Source: TK10-74A sp965263065 (GTDB lineage: Bacteria > Chloroflexota > Dehalococcoidia > Bin125). Taken from it: a DNA stretch of 29,751 nt. A program made the position numbers and the translations under genes. The notes beneath the pieces are model-generated. The model made no database searches and was not told the DNA's origin. It saw only the letters and a program-made list of their open reading frames with translations. Of the stretch, positions 1 to 8,788 are shown piece after piece; the stretch's first letter is position 1, and every line of letters starts with the position of its first letter. The DNA lies in the NCBI GenBank assembly GCA_965263065.1, contig CBDHGH010000002.1:1-29751 (forward strand), read 5' to 3'.

Positions 1-206
1 TCGCCGTGGCCGCGCAGGTCGGGCGCGATCACGTGGTAGTCCTCGCGAAACGCCTGCGCGACCCAGTCCCAGGTGCGGCAGTGGTCGCGGCCGCCGTGCA
101 CGAGCAGCAACGGCGGCGCGTCTTCGTTGCCCCAGTCGACGTAGTGCAGGCGCAGGCGCTGCGAGAAGTAGACGTGCGACGTGGGGCCGGGGATGCCGAT
201 GCTCAT
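1..206 (-). CDS. Alpha/beta hydrolase, N-terminal part (cut by window edge)
   Basis: Only the first 68 codons are inside the window; the gene continues beyond base 1. The translation starts MSIGIPGPTSHVYF and reads into LLLVHGGRDHCRTWDW followed by VIAPDLRGHG. This is the usual start of the alpha/beta hydrolase fold: strand beta3, the HGG oxyanion-hole turn, then the DLRGHG strand-turn. The nucleophile elbow and the catalytic Asp and His lie outside the window, so substrate and reaction cannot be given. The ATG at 206 has no clear ribosome binding site. A -10-like TAGGAT (213-218, minus strand) sits only 6 nt upstream, so a leaderless transcript is possible. Fold assignment is firm; the specific function is unknown. 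Confidence 0.85.
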   Translation of the reverse strand, partial: MSIGIPGPTSHVYFSQRLRLHYVDWGNEDAPPLLLVHGGRDHCRTWDWVAQAFREDYHVIAPDLRGHG

Positions 207-212
207 GCCCGC

Positions 213-218
213 ATCCTA
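213..218 (-). promoter_or_regulatory. Putative -10 box of the alpha/beta hydrolase
   Basis: TAGGAT on the minus strand, 6 nt before the ATG at 206. The spacing would put the transcription start at or next to the start codon, giving a leaderless mRNA. No convincing -35 is visible; this is inference from one hexamer. Confidence 0.3.
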
Positions 219-260
219 CCCGCGTCCCCGCCGACGATCCGCGCCGGACGGGCGGGCGCG

Positions 261-911
261 CTACTCCAGCGTCTCAATGCTGATCTCGAACGTCAGCGCC
301 TGACCGGCGAGTTCGTGGTTGGCGTCGATGGTGACGAAGTCGTCGCTGATCTCGGTGATCACCGCCGGCGGGCCGTCGCCGAGGCGCACCCGCTGCCCGA
401 CCAGCATGCCGGGCGGCGTCTGCGCGCGGGGCAGCTGGGTGATCAGCGACTCGTCGCGCTCCCCGTAGGCGAGGGTGGCGGGGATGCGCACGACGATCGT
501 CTGGCCGATGCGCAGGCCGCGCAGCGCCTCCTCGAAGCCGGGGATCACCGCGCCCGTGCCGATCGTGACGGGCAGCAGCCCCCCGTCCGCGTTGGAGTCG
601 AACTCGGATCCGTCGTCGAGCGTGCCGCGGTAGCGCACGCCGACGCTGTCGCCGTCGGTTGCGGGGTCGCCCTGGCCGTCGCCGTCGAGGCTGATGATCT
701 CAACGCCGTTGCGGGTGGTGCCCGCGACGGCGGCGGTGTCGTCAGCCTGCGCTGCGGCGTCGGACTGTTCCGGGGCGGCTTCCGGCTCGGCGGCGGGCGG
801 TTCCGGCTCCGGGGCCGGCGGCTCGTCGTCGCCGCTACAGGCCGCCGCCACGGCGCTCAGGCAGAGCAGCACGACCAGCGTGATCAGCAGCCGCCAAGCG
901 GAGATGCGCAT
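261..911 (-). CDS. SlyD-type FKBP peptidyl-prolyl cis-trans isomerase, lipoprotein
   Basis: A 216-residue secreted peptidyl-prolyl isomerase. Residues 1-25 are a lipoprotein signal (charged start, hydrophobic run, AVAAAC with Cys25), followed by an acidic/Pro/Ala linker to about residue 65. The FKBP domain follows: GDSVGVRYRGTLDDGSEFDS, then VIPGFEEALRGLRIGQ and the AYGERD turn. The end, TIDANHELAGQALTFEI, is the signature C-terminal strand of SlyD-like FKBPs, and the segment between AYGERD and this strand matches their inserted chaperone flap domain. It would sit on the outside of the cytoplasmic membrane and help fold exported proteins. The start at 911 follows a purine-rich AGGGGG. It lies 83 nt downstream of the CopC-CopD-cytochrome gene with its own possible -10 (940-945), so it may be transcribed separately. 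Confidence 0.9.
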   Translation of the reverse strand: MRISAWRLLITLVVLLCLSAVAAACSGDDEPPAPEPEPPAAEPEAAPEQSDAAAQADDTAAVAGTTRNGVEIISLDGDGQGDPATDGDSVGVRYRGTLDDGSEFDSNADGGLLPVTIGTGAVIPGFEEALRGLRIGQTIVVRIPATLAYGERDESLITQLPRAQTPPGMLVGQRVRLGDGPPAVITEISDDFVTIDANHELAGQALTFEISIETLE

Positions 912-939
912 GAGTACCCCCTACCGACACGCCCCGCCG

Positions 940-945
940 AGTGTA
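940..945 (-). promoter_or_regulatory. Putative -10 box of the FKBP lipoprotein gene
   Basis: TACACT on the minus strand, about 28 nt upstream of the ATG at 911, inside the 83-nt gap after the CopCD gene. The same gap contains a perfect 14-bp palindrome (966-979, TGCCGCG followed by CGCGGCA) that could form a weak stem at the end of the upstream operon, without a T-tract. Confidence 0.3.
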
Positions 946-994
946 CCCGTCGCGTGGCTTGCGACTGCCGCGCGCGGCACAGGCGCGGGGGCCG

Positions 995-3388
995 TCAGTC
1001 AGCGGCGGCGGCGCCGTCCGCGGAAACGTCGTCGCCGCCCAGCGGGTGGTCGAAGTTCTCGCGCAGGTAGTTGACCAGATCCCAGCGCTCCTGGTCGCTG
1101 AGTTGGACGGCGAAGCCCTGCATCGCCGTGCCCACGATCCCCTCCGTGATCCAGGTGTAGAGCGTGCCGTCGGGGTGGAACGGCACGTGCACGCGGAAGT
1201 TGGCCGGCGGCTGCGGCAGCGTGCCCGCCAGGGGGCCGTCGCCGCGGCCGCCCGCGCCGTGACAGGAGGCGCAGTTGGCGGCGAACAGGGTCGCGCCGGC
1301 CGCGACCGACTCGGCCGTGCGGGGCACCGGGTTGTCCAGGGTGCGCCCCGGCGCGGCATCGACGCTGAACAGCAGGACGATGGCGAGGGCCATGAAGATC
1401 GTGCCGCCGGCCAGGGCGGCATCCGCGGCGCGATCCGCGGCCCGCTCGGGGAGCGCGCGGCGCAGGCTGCCGCGATAGGCGATGCACAGCCCCGCCGCGA
1501 TCGCGGCCCACAGCGCGCCGACGCCGTCCCAGTCGAACTGGCTGATGGGCAACGCCAGCGCGCCCGGCGGCCCCACGCCGAAGGGCGCCACGGTCAGGTA
1601 GCCCGGCTCGACGGTCGTGGTCAGCCCGCCGATGGCGTCGTCACGGCTGGCGCGGCGCAGTTCGACATCGACGTCCCAGTCGCCCGGCAGGCCGAAGAAC
1701 GCGCCGGTCAGCGTCCAGCGGTCGTCGCCGGTCGGCTCCGCCGGGACGACCAGCGCGCCCACGGCCGGGTCGTCGAGGTAGCGGAAGTGCATCCGCACCT
1801 CGGTCACGGGGTCGGTCAGCGGTCCGCCGCCGGCCTCCTCGAGGCCGAGGTCGAAGCGGTTGATGCCCACGAGGTTGGGCTCGATGCGCAGCGTCGCCCG
1901 CAGGTCGTCGACGGGGAACGACTGCTCCATGGTGCGCAGCTTCTGCTCGGTCGCGGGCAGTTCGCTGCGCGGCGAGGGGAGCTGCGTGAGGGCGGCGCTC
2001 GCCGCCAGGACGACCAGCGCCAATCCGACTTCGAGGCGCATCATCGACCGGAAGCGACGCTCCAGCGCCGATGCGGGGGACGCGCCCGGGCCGGCGTCGC
2101 GAGATCGGGGCCGCAGCAGCAGCGCGTTGGCCCCGGCGACGGCGAACAGCAGCGCCAGCACGGCGGACTTGACGAGCATCGCCAGGCCCCAGTCGGTGTC
2201 GACGAAGCCCCGCCAGGCGGGCACCTGGACGAACAGGCTGAGCAGCCCCGCGGTCGCCAGCACGGGCGCCGTCCCCGCGGCGATCAGCGAGAAGCGGCGG
2301 ACGCACTCGATCTGCAGCGCGCGGCGGTCGCGGGGCGATCCCGCGTGACGGTTGCGCCGCAGCGCCCAGATCAGCGCCGCCAGCATGCCGATCCAGAGGA
2401 CGGCGGCGGCGGCGTGCAGGGCGTCGAACAGCGTGCCCCAGATCCAGCCCTCGTCGATGGCGGCGCCGTGGCTCACGCTGGCGAGGCTGGCGATGACCCC
2501 CGCCGCGACGACGACCAGCGCCCGGTTCGCGGGGCGCTGGTCGCGGGCGGGGCCGCGCCTTGCCGCCAGCAGGACCAGCGTCGCGAGCAGCAGCAGCGCC
2601 CAGCGCACGAGCAGCCAGACGCCGATACGGGTGTCGAAGAGGATCTCGTCGAGGAAGTGGAGGCCGCCCAGCTTCATCGCGGCGGAGGCGGCGGCGTAGC
2701 CGGTCGTGAGGAAGAGCACGACCACGGCCACGCGCGCGACATCGAGCGCGTCCGTCCCGGCCCGCCGGCCGAAGGCGGCCGCCGTGCTCACGCCCTGCGC
2801 GTGCAGCCGTCGCGCGGCGGGCCCGCCGACCAGCAGCGCGAACAACGATGTCCCGCCCAGCGCCAAGACCGCCAGGAAGCCCAGCCACTTGACGGCGGCG
2901 TCCCAGGCCGCCGAGGGCCCGGCCGTGTCGCCGCTGGGGGTGAAGGCCGTCCCCAGCGGCGCGCTGCCGTCGGGGTTGAGCACCGTGAAGCTGAAGCTGC
3001 CGGTCCAGGTGTGGCCATCGACGAGCGAGAGCGTGCGCCAGGCGACGGTGTAGATGCCCGGCGGCAGGCGCGGCACCGGGATGGAGATCGCGGTGGGATC
3101 GTAGGCGTCGAAGGCGACCTCGCCGAAGTCCACGCGCCGGCCCTGGGCGTCGAGGATCGAGGCGTCGCTGAAGTCGCGCTGCAGCGGCTCCGACATGAAG
3201 AGCCGGACCTCGGTGGGGGATTCGCGCAGCGCGCCGTTGATCGGGGGGTCGGAGCGGACGAGCAGCGCGTGGGCGTGGGCGTGGCCGGGGAGCGCCAATC
3301 CCACGAGCGCGATCATCAGCAGAGCCATCAGCAGTGCGACCGCGCCACGCCGGCCGGGCCCCGCCGTCGGACGCAGGCCCCGGCTCAC
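995..3388 (-). CDS. CopC-CopD-cytochrome c fusion (copper resistance/transport protein)
   Basis: A 797-residue membrane protein with three parts. Residues 1-40 are a signal peptide ending GHAHAHA. Residues about 40-138 are a CopC domain that keeps the N-terminal His and the second His at 126 (SLVDGHTWTGSFSF), both known Cu(II) ligands in the family. From about 165 a series of hydrophobic helices forms a CopD-like copper-transport domain, interrupted by an extracytoplasmic stretch. The C-terminus is a class I cytochrome c with CASCH at 706-710 and a probable axial Met756 (GTAMQGF). I chose the GTG at 3388 because it overlaps the upstream stop as GTGA (3385-3388); the open frame extends further upstream only through the neighbouring gene. 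CopC and CopD usually supply or import copper; the haem domain suggests coupling to respiration or copper redox chemistry (inference). Confidence 0.88.
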   Translation of the reverse strand: MSRGLRPTAGPGRRGAVALLMALLMIALVGLALPGHAHAHALLVRSDPPINGALRESPTEVRLFMSEPLQRDFSDASILDAQGRRVDFGEVAFDAYDPTAISIPVPRLPPGIYTVAWRTLSLVDGHTWTGSFSFTVLNPDGSAPLGTAFTPSGDTAGPSAAWDAAVKWLGFLAVLALGGTSLFALLVGGPAARRLHAQGVSTAAAFGRRAGTDALDVARVAVVVLFLTTGYAAASAAMKLGGLHFLDEILFDTRIGVWLLVRWALLLLATLVLLAARRGPARDQRPANRALVVVAAGVIASLASVSHGAAIDEGWIWGTLFDALHAAAAVLWIGMLAALIWALRRNRHAGSPRDRRALQIECVRRFSLIAAGTAPVLATAGLLSLFVQVPAWRGFVDTDWGLAMLVKSAVLALLFAVAGANALLLRPRSRDAGPGASPASALERRFRSMMRLEVGLALVVLAASAALTQLPSPRSELPATEQKLRTMEQSFPVDDLRATLRIEPNLVGINRFDLGLEEAGGGPLTDPVTEVRMHFRYLDDPAVGALVVPAEPTGDDRWTLTGAFFGLPGDWDVDVELRRASRDDAIGGLTTTVEPGYLTVAPFGVGPPGALALPISQFDWDGVGALWAAIAAGLCIAYRGSLRRALPERAADRAADAALAGGTIFMALAIVLLFSVDAAPGRTLDNPVPRTAESVAAGATLFAANCASCHGAGGRGDGPLAGTLPQPPANFRVHVPFHPDGTLYTWITEGIVGTAMQGFAVQLSDQERWDLVNYLRENFDHPLGGDDVSADGAAAAD

Positions 3389-4551
3389 GACGGATCCCGC
3401 GCTACGCCCACCCAGTCGTGCGTCCCGTGGAACTCCCCCGGGCCGAGCGTCTGCGTGACGCGCGTCTCGACCTCCACCAGATAGACGCCGAAGCCGCCCC
3501 GCAGCAGGATGTGCCGGCCGTCGCTGGACCAGGTGTAGTCGGGCGTGTCCTCCAACACGGTGGTCAGGCGGGTGAGGCCGCTGCCGTCGGGCCGGATGCG
3601 CCACAGGTCCTGGACGCCGTTGCCGGCCGTCGCGAGCGGCAGCGCGCCCAGCGGCGCCACGAGGAAGGCCTCCGGCCGCGACGCCACCAGCGGGCCGTCG
3701 CCGGAGGCCAGGAACGCGATCCAGGCGCCGTCGGGCGAGAAGCGCGGCAGCCGGAAGAAGGCGAGGTTGTCGGACGTATCGAGCAGGACGCGGGCCGGCC
3801 CCGGCGGCTGCCCGCCCGTCGCCAGGCCGGCGACGGCGAGGATGTGGTCGGAGGCGGGGTGGTCCACGAAGGCCAGCATGGCCGCATCCGGCGAGAGGCC
3901 CGGATCGGTCGCGTCCGCGCGCAGCAGCTCGACCGACCCGCTGTTGAGGTCGATCAGCTCAATGTCGATGCGATACGCCGCCCCGTCCCCGGTCGCTTCG
4001 TTGACCTGGTGGCTGTAGACGAGGCGGCCGGCGTCGAGCCACTGCGGCGACCAGAAGAACTCGCCGGCCCGGCCGTGGCTGCGCACGGGCACATCGATGC
4101 CGGCGCCGAGGTCGAGGATGTGGATGTCGCTGCCGATGTCGCCGGCGGCGGCGGGCGCCTGGTCGAAGCGCACGTAGGCGACGCGCGTGCCGTCGGGGGA
4201 GAGCGCGGGGCTCGACAGCGAGATGCGCTGCGACCCCGCCAGCAGGAGTTCCGCCGTCGCGCCGCGCTGTAGCCAGAGGTCAACGCCCTTGGTGTAGACC
4301 GCGAGGCCGGGGACCCGCAGGTCGGGGCCGTCGCCGGTCGCCTGCGGTGGCTGCGGCGGCTGCCCCTGCTGCGCCTCGTCGCCCTGCTCGCCCTGGTCGG
4401 CTTGATCGGCACGCTCGGCCTGCGCGACGGACGGGGCCGGCGCGACGGCGGGGGGATCGTCGCCGGACCCGCCGCAGGCGGCGAGGAGCAGCGCCGCGGC
4501 GAGGACAACCGTTGCGGCACGGAGCGGCCAGCGAGTCGCGCGGGGCGTCAT
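3385..4551 (-). CDS. TolB-like beta-propeller lipoprotein in the copper cluster
   Basis: A 388-residue exported protein. The lipoprotein signal ends LLLAAC (Cys26), and a low-complexity linker rich in Gln, Asp and Pro runs to about residue 75. The rest carries PD40/WD40-like repeats of the type found in TolB: PALSPDGTRVAYVRF, PQWLDAGRLVYSH, PGLSPDAAMLAFV, PRFSPDGAWIAFL and TWSSDGRHILLRG. Each has the SPDG turn followed by a hydrophobic strand. Such propellers bind proteins or small ligands; I see no catalytic residues. It overlaps CopC upstream (ATGA, 4548-4551) and the CopCD fusion downstream (GTGA), so translation of the three is probably coupled. That suggests it works with the copper proteins, but its partner is unknown. 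Confidence 0.85.
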   Translation of the reverse strand: MTPRATRWPLRAATVVLAAALLLAACGGSGDDPPAVAPAPSVAQAERADQADQGEQGDEAQQGQPPQPPQATGDGPDLRVPGLAVYTKGVDLWLQRGATAELLLAGSQRISLSSPALSPDGTRVAYVRFDQAPAAAGDIGSDIHILDLGAGIDVPVRSHGRAGEFFWSPQWLDAGRLVYSHQVNEATGDGAAYRIDIELIDLNSGSVELLRADATDPGLSPDAAMLAFVDHPASDHILAVAGLATGGQPPGPARVLLDTSDNLAFFRLPRFSPDGAWIAFLASGDGPLVASRPEAFLVAPLGALPLATAGNGVQDLWRIRPDGSGLTRLTTVLEDTPDYTWSSDGRHILLRGGFGVYLVEVETRVTQTLGPGEFHGTHDWVGVARDPS

Positions 4552-5243
4552 CGCGTCCCCCCGCGACCGCGCGCCACGATCAGCCCCACGATCGCCACGA
4601 GGCCGACGGCCGCGATCGCGAGCACGGTTGCGTCCAATCCCGATTCCGTCTGCTCGTCGCGCAGGGCGGGCGGGCGCGGGGGTGGCGGCGCATCGGTCGC
4701 GGCGGCGTCCGTCTCGTCGCCGGGGTAGGGGACGAGCAATTCGGCGGCGAGCGCACGGTCATCCGCGACCTCTGCCGCGCCGGCGGCACGCGCGACGTAG
4801 AACACGAAGCGACCCTTGGCGGCGTCGCCGTCGTCGGCGGAGAGGCTGGTCCACTCGACGCGGTAGCGCCCCTCGGGGAGCTCGACATGGAGGACGGCGA
4901 AGGCGTGGAAGCGGTCGTCGTTGTCCAGCGTGAGCTCGCCGCTGGCGATCACGCCGACCTCCGCCGCAGGCGTGTGGGCTTCCGCCAAGGCCGGGTTGAT
5001 GTCCCTGAGGAGGAAGGTGTTCGCCCCCTGCTGACGGAACAGCTGCTGCGAGAACCAGATGTCGATGCGGCGCGGCGACTGCGTCAGTTCGGCGGCGAAG
5101 GCCGGCTCGGAGCGCTCGTAGCTCGCATGGGCGAGCGCCGACGACGGCCCGCCCGGCAGCGGCGCCAGGGCGGCCAGAATCAGCGCCGCCAGCACGGCGA
5201 CGCCGGTCCAGGCACGCCTTGTAGTCAGCGGCCCGCGCGCCAT
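4548..5243 (-). CDS. CopC-domain protein with C-terminal membrane anchor
   Basis: A 231-residue protein of CopC/YobA type. The signal peptide ends SSALA, leaving His39 as the probable mature N-terminus (HASYERSEPA), the first Cu ligand of CopC. The beta-sandwich follows to about residue 152. The second canonical His, in the DGHxxxG motif, is replaced: the sequence is SADDGDAAKGRFVF with Asp140 at that place, so Cu(II) binding may be altered. A Pro-rich linker leads to one transmembrane helix (about 203-225) and a short Arg-rich cytoplasmic tail. The ATG at 5243 is preceded by GGGAG at good distance and lies 15 nt after the stop of the upstream lipoprotein gene. Likely role: periplasmic copper carrier or chaperone working with the CopCD fusion encoded two genes downstream. 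Confidence 0.87.
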   Translation of the reverse strand: MARGPLTTRRAWTGVAVLAALILAALAPLPGGPSSALAHASYERSEPAFAAELTQSPRRIDIWFSQQLFRQQGANTFLLRDINPALAEAHTPAAEVGVIASGELTLDNDDRFHAFAVLHVELPEGRYRVEWTSLSADDGDAAKGRFVFYVARAAGAAEVADDRALAAELLVPYPGDETDAAATDAPPPPRPPALRDEQTESGLDATVLAIAAVGLVAIVGLIVARGRGGTR

Positions 5244-5258
5244 CGGGGTCTCCCGGCG

Positions 5259-5810
5259 CTATTCCTCGCCATCGGGATGATCTTCCGCATCGTCCTCGAC
5301 ATGCTCATGCTCGGCGGCGTCGGCGCGCGGCGGCGGCGGGATCGCGTCGCCCGCGAAGTAGGCCGCGACTGCGCCCTCGAACTCGTGGGCGTGGGTGTGC
5401 AGAATCCGCACCAGGGGCGCGGCCGCCTCGGCGTCGTTATCGAGCACGGGCCCGCCGGCGTCCAGCAGCGCCGCGCGGAACTGCTCGATATTGGGCCGCA
5501 ACTCCGCCGGCCAGGCGGCGCTGGCCAGCGCCTGATCAGCGCGCTGCAGGAAGCCGGGGTCGGCGGGGTCGACGCGCCCCTCGGTGTTGATGCGCTCGTC
5601 GATCTCGTGGAACCGTGCGGCGGACAGGGCGGGCGCCGAGGCGCGGATCAGCGCCTCCGTCGCGATCGCCCGCGTCTGCGCAAGTTCGGTCCGCAGGGCC
5701 GCGAGTTCGCTGCTGAGGTCTGAGGTGGCTTGATCGTCGTCACCGCCGCAGCCGCCCGCGATCAGGGCGATCGTGGCGACGATCAGCGATGTCATCAGCC
5801 ATCGCTTCAT
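5259..5810 (-). CDS. Lipoprotein of unknown function with coiled coil and His/acidic tail
   Basis: A 183-residue protein I do not recognise as a named family. The lipoprotein signal ends LIAGGC (Cys21). Residues about 29-55 (SDLSSELAALRTELAQTRA) have heptad spacing and should form a short coiled coil. The middle is helical and contains LHTHAHEFEG. The last 25 residues are almost all Asp, Glu and His (AEHEHVEDDAEDHPDGEE), the composition expected of a loose metal-binding tail. It is the first gene of the copper cluster, which makes periplasmic metal binding or buffering plausible (inference). GGAG lies 9 nt before the ATG. Confidence 0.75.
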   Translation of the reverse strand: MKRWLMTSLIVATIALIAGGCGGDDDQATSDLSSELAALRTELAQTRAIATEALIRASAPALSAARFHEIDERINTEGRVDPADPGFLQRADQALASAAWPAELRPNIEQFRAALLDAGGPVLDNDAEAAAPLVRILHTHAHEFEGAVAAYFAGDAIPPPPRADAAEHEHVEDDAEDHPDGEE

Positions 5811-5824
5811 GAATTGGCACTCCG

Positions 5825-5852
5825 ATCTGGTATGCGCCCATCTGGTATGCGC
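5825..5852 (-). repeat. Two 13-bp direct repeats in front of the copper cluster
   Basis: ATCTGGTATGCGC occurs at 5825-5837 and again at 5840-5852 (plus-strand reading), separated by 2 bp. The pair starts 14 bp upstream of the ATG at 5810. The location is right for an operator or an activator site overlapping the promoter of the copper cluster. No classic -35/-10 pair is obvious. Confidence 0.6.
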
Positions 5853-5935
5853 GATGTGGGTGGCGCGATCGGAGGGTCAGCGAGGCGGTCATGCGCACAC
5901 TTCACGTCGGGGGGCAGTTGCGGGCCGTCGCTGAC

Positions 5936-5967
5936 CTCGGAGCGTCCCTCCGAGTGTCTCTCACACT
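5936..5967 (-). promoter_or_regulatory. Two adjacent small hairpins between ilvD and the copper cluster
   Basis: CTCGGAG (5936-5942) pairs with CTCCGAG (5948-5954) across a 5-nt loop. Directly next to it AGTGT (5953-5957) pairs with ACACT (5963-5967) across another 5-nt loop; the two share two bases. They lie about 40 nt after the ilvD stop. They could slow or end ilvD transcription, but there is no T-tract on the minus strand, so terminator status is uncertain. Nothing else recognisable is in 5853-6009. Confidence 0.3.
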
Positions 5968-6009
5968 GACGATATCGAGGCCGGGGAACGGCTTCAATCG
6001 GGCGGGCGG

Positions 6010-7683
<1,674 letters not shown>

Positions 7684-7699
7684 GATTGGCTCCGCGCTG

Positions 7700-7721
7700 A
7701 GCGCCCCGGTGTAGGGGCGCT
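7700..7721 (-). promoter_or_regulatory. Hairpin in the ilvD 5' leader
   Basis: AGCGCCCC (7700-7707) and GGGGCGCT (7714-7721) form a perfect 8-bp stem with a 6-nt loop, 16 nt upstream of the ilvD ATG. It is not followed by a T-tract, so it is not a simple attenuator. It could affect mRNA stability or ribosome access, or be a protein site in DNA. Confidence 0.4.
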
Positions 7722-7741
7722 GGAATCCGGTTGCTGGGGCC

Positions 7742-7752
7742 GCTAGCGTAGC
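7742..7752. promoter_or_regulatory. Palindromic -10-like element between ilvD and the ABC genes
   Basis: GCTAGCGTAGC is an inverted repeat (GCTA/TAGC, 3-bp centre). Read rightwards it gives TAGCGT (7744-7749), just 4 nt before the GTG at 7754; read leftwards it gives TACGCT (7750-7745), 61 nt before the ilvD ATG. Both fit TAnnnT. A shared bidirectional -10 is likely by position; no -35 elements were identified. Confidence 0.4.
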
Positions 7753-7753
7753 C

Positions 7754-8788
7754 GTGACGCGCGTTCCGCGGGATCCGGCGGCGTGGTCCGGCAGGGTGCG
7801 GGGACGGAGGCGCGCTATCGCCGCGATCAAGGCCGTGGGCCTGGTCAAGGAGTACCAGCGCGGCGTGCGGGCGCTCAACGGCATCGACCTGTCGGTCGAC
7901 GAGGGGGAGATCTTCGGGTTCTTGGGCCAGAACGGCTCGGGCAAGAGCACGACGATCCGCATCCTGACGACGCTGCTCGCCCCAACGGCCGGACGCGTGC
8001 GCATCGCCGGGCTCGACATCCGGCGCGAGGCGGGCCGGGTGCGCGAACGGATCGGCGTCGCGCTGCAGGAGGCGGGCCTGGACGACCTGCAATCGGGCGG
8101 GGAGTTGCTGCTGCTGCAGGGACACCTGTACGGGATGCGCGGCGCGAGCGTGCGGCGGCGGGTGGCGGAGCTGCTGGAGATCGTCGATCTCGTGGACGAC
8201 GCCAAGCGACCCATCCGGACGTACTCGGGGGGCATGCGGCGGCGGCTCGACCTGGCGTCGGCGCTGATGCACTCGCCGTCGATCGTGTTCCTCGACGAGC
8301 CGACCACCGGGCTGGACCCCATCGCGCGGGAGGCCATCTGGCGCTACATCGAGCGGCTCAACCAGGAGGACGGGGTGACGTTCTTCCTCACAACGCAGTA
8401 CCTTGAGGAGGCGGATCGGCTGGCGCAGCGCGTCGCGATCCTGGAGGCGGGGGAGATCGTGGCCGAAGGGTCGCCGGCCGAGTTGAAAGCGAAGATCGCG
8501 ACGGACGTCGTGACGGTGCAGGTCGAGGCGGCGGACCAGGTCGCGCGGACGGCCCAGGTCGTGCGTGGGCTGGCCGGGGTGGAGGACGTACACGTGACGG
8601 AGGACCGGGCCGCCGTCTACGTGGCCAACGGCAGCACGGCCGTGGCGCACATCGTGCGGCTGCTGGACGACGCCGAAGTGCCGGTCAGATCGATTACGCT
8701 GACGCAGCCAACGCTCGAGGATGTCTTCCTGCGCGCGACGGGCCACCGCCTACAGGTCGATGAGGGCGCCGCCGAGAGGGCGAACTGA
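7754..8788 (+). CDS. ABC transporter ATP-binding protein (DrrA type)
   Basis: A 344-residue ABC ATPase. Walker A is GQNGSGKST (58-66), the signature is TYSGGMRRRLD (from 156) and Walker B is IVFLDEP (177-183), followed by the D-loop and a switch Gln/His region (TTQYLEEADRL). The C-terminal 100 residues are the extra regulatory domain of the DrrA/ABC-2 drug and polysaccharide exporter class, ending TLEDVFLRATG, typical of that group. It powers the permease encoded directly downstream. The start is uncertain. GTG 7754 is the first in frame and would be almost leaderless; GTG 7796 is an alternative that begins closer to the conserved domain. The transported substrate cannot be read from the sequence. 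Confidence 0.93.
   Translation: MTRVPRDPAAWSGRVRGRRRAIAAIKAVGLVKEYQRGVRALNGIDLSVDEGEIFGFLGQNGSGKSTTIRILTTLLAPTAGRVRIAGLDIRREAGRVRERIGVALQEAGLDDLQSGGELLLLQGHLYGMRGASVRRRVAELLEIVDLVDDAKRPIRTYSGGMRRRLDLASALMHSPSIVFLDEPTTGLDPIAREAIWRYIERLNQEDGVTFFLTTQYLEEADRLAQRVAILEAGEIVAEGSPAELKAKIATDVVTVQVEAADQVARTAQVVRGLAGVEDVHVTEDRAAVYVANGSTAVAHIVRLLDDAEVPVRSITLTQPTLEDVFLRATGHRLQVDEGAAERAN

Noticed and set aside
941..3484. 847-codon open frame on the plus strand
   Set aside because: It is antisense to the CopCD fusion. Its translation is low-complexity Arg/Gly/Ala/Gln text with no domain, a by-product of GC-rich third positions.
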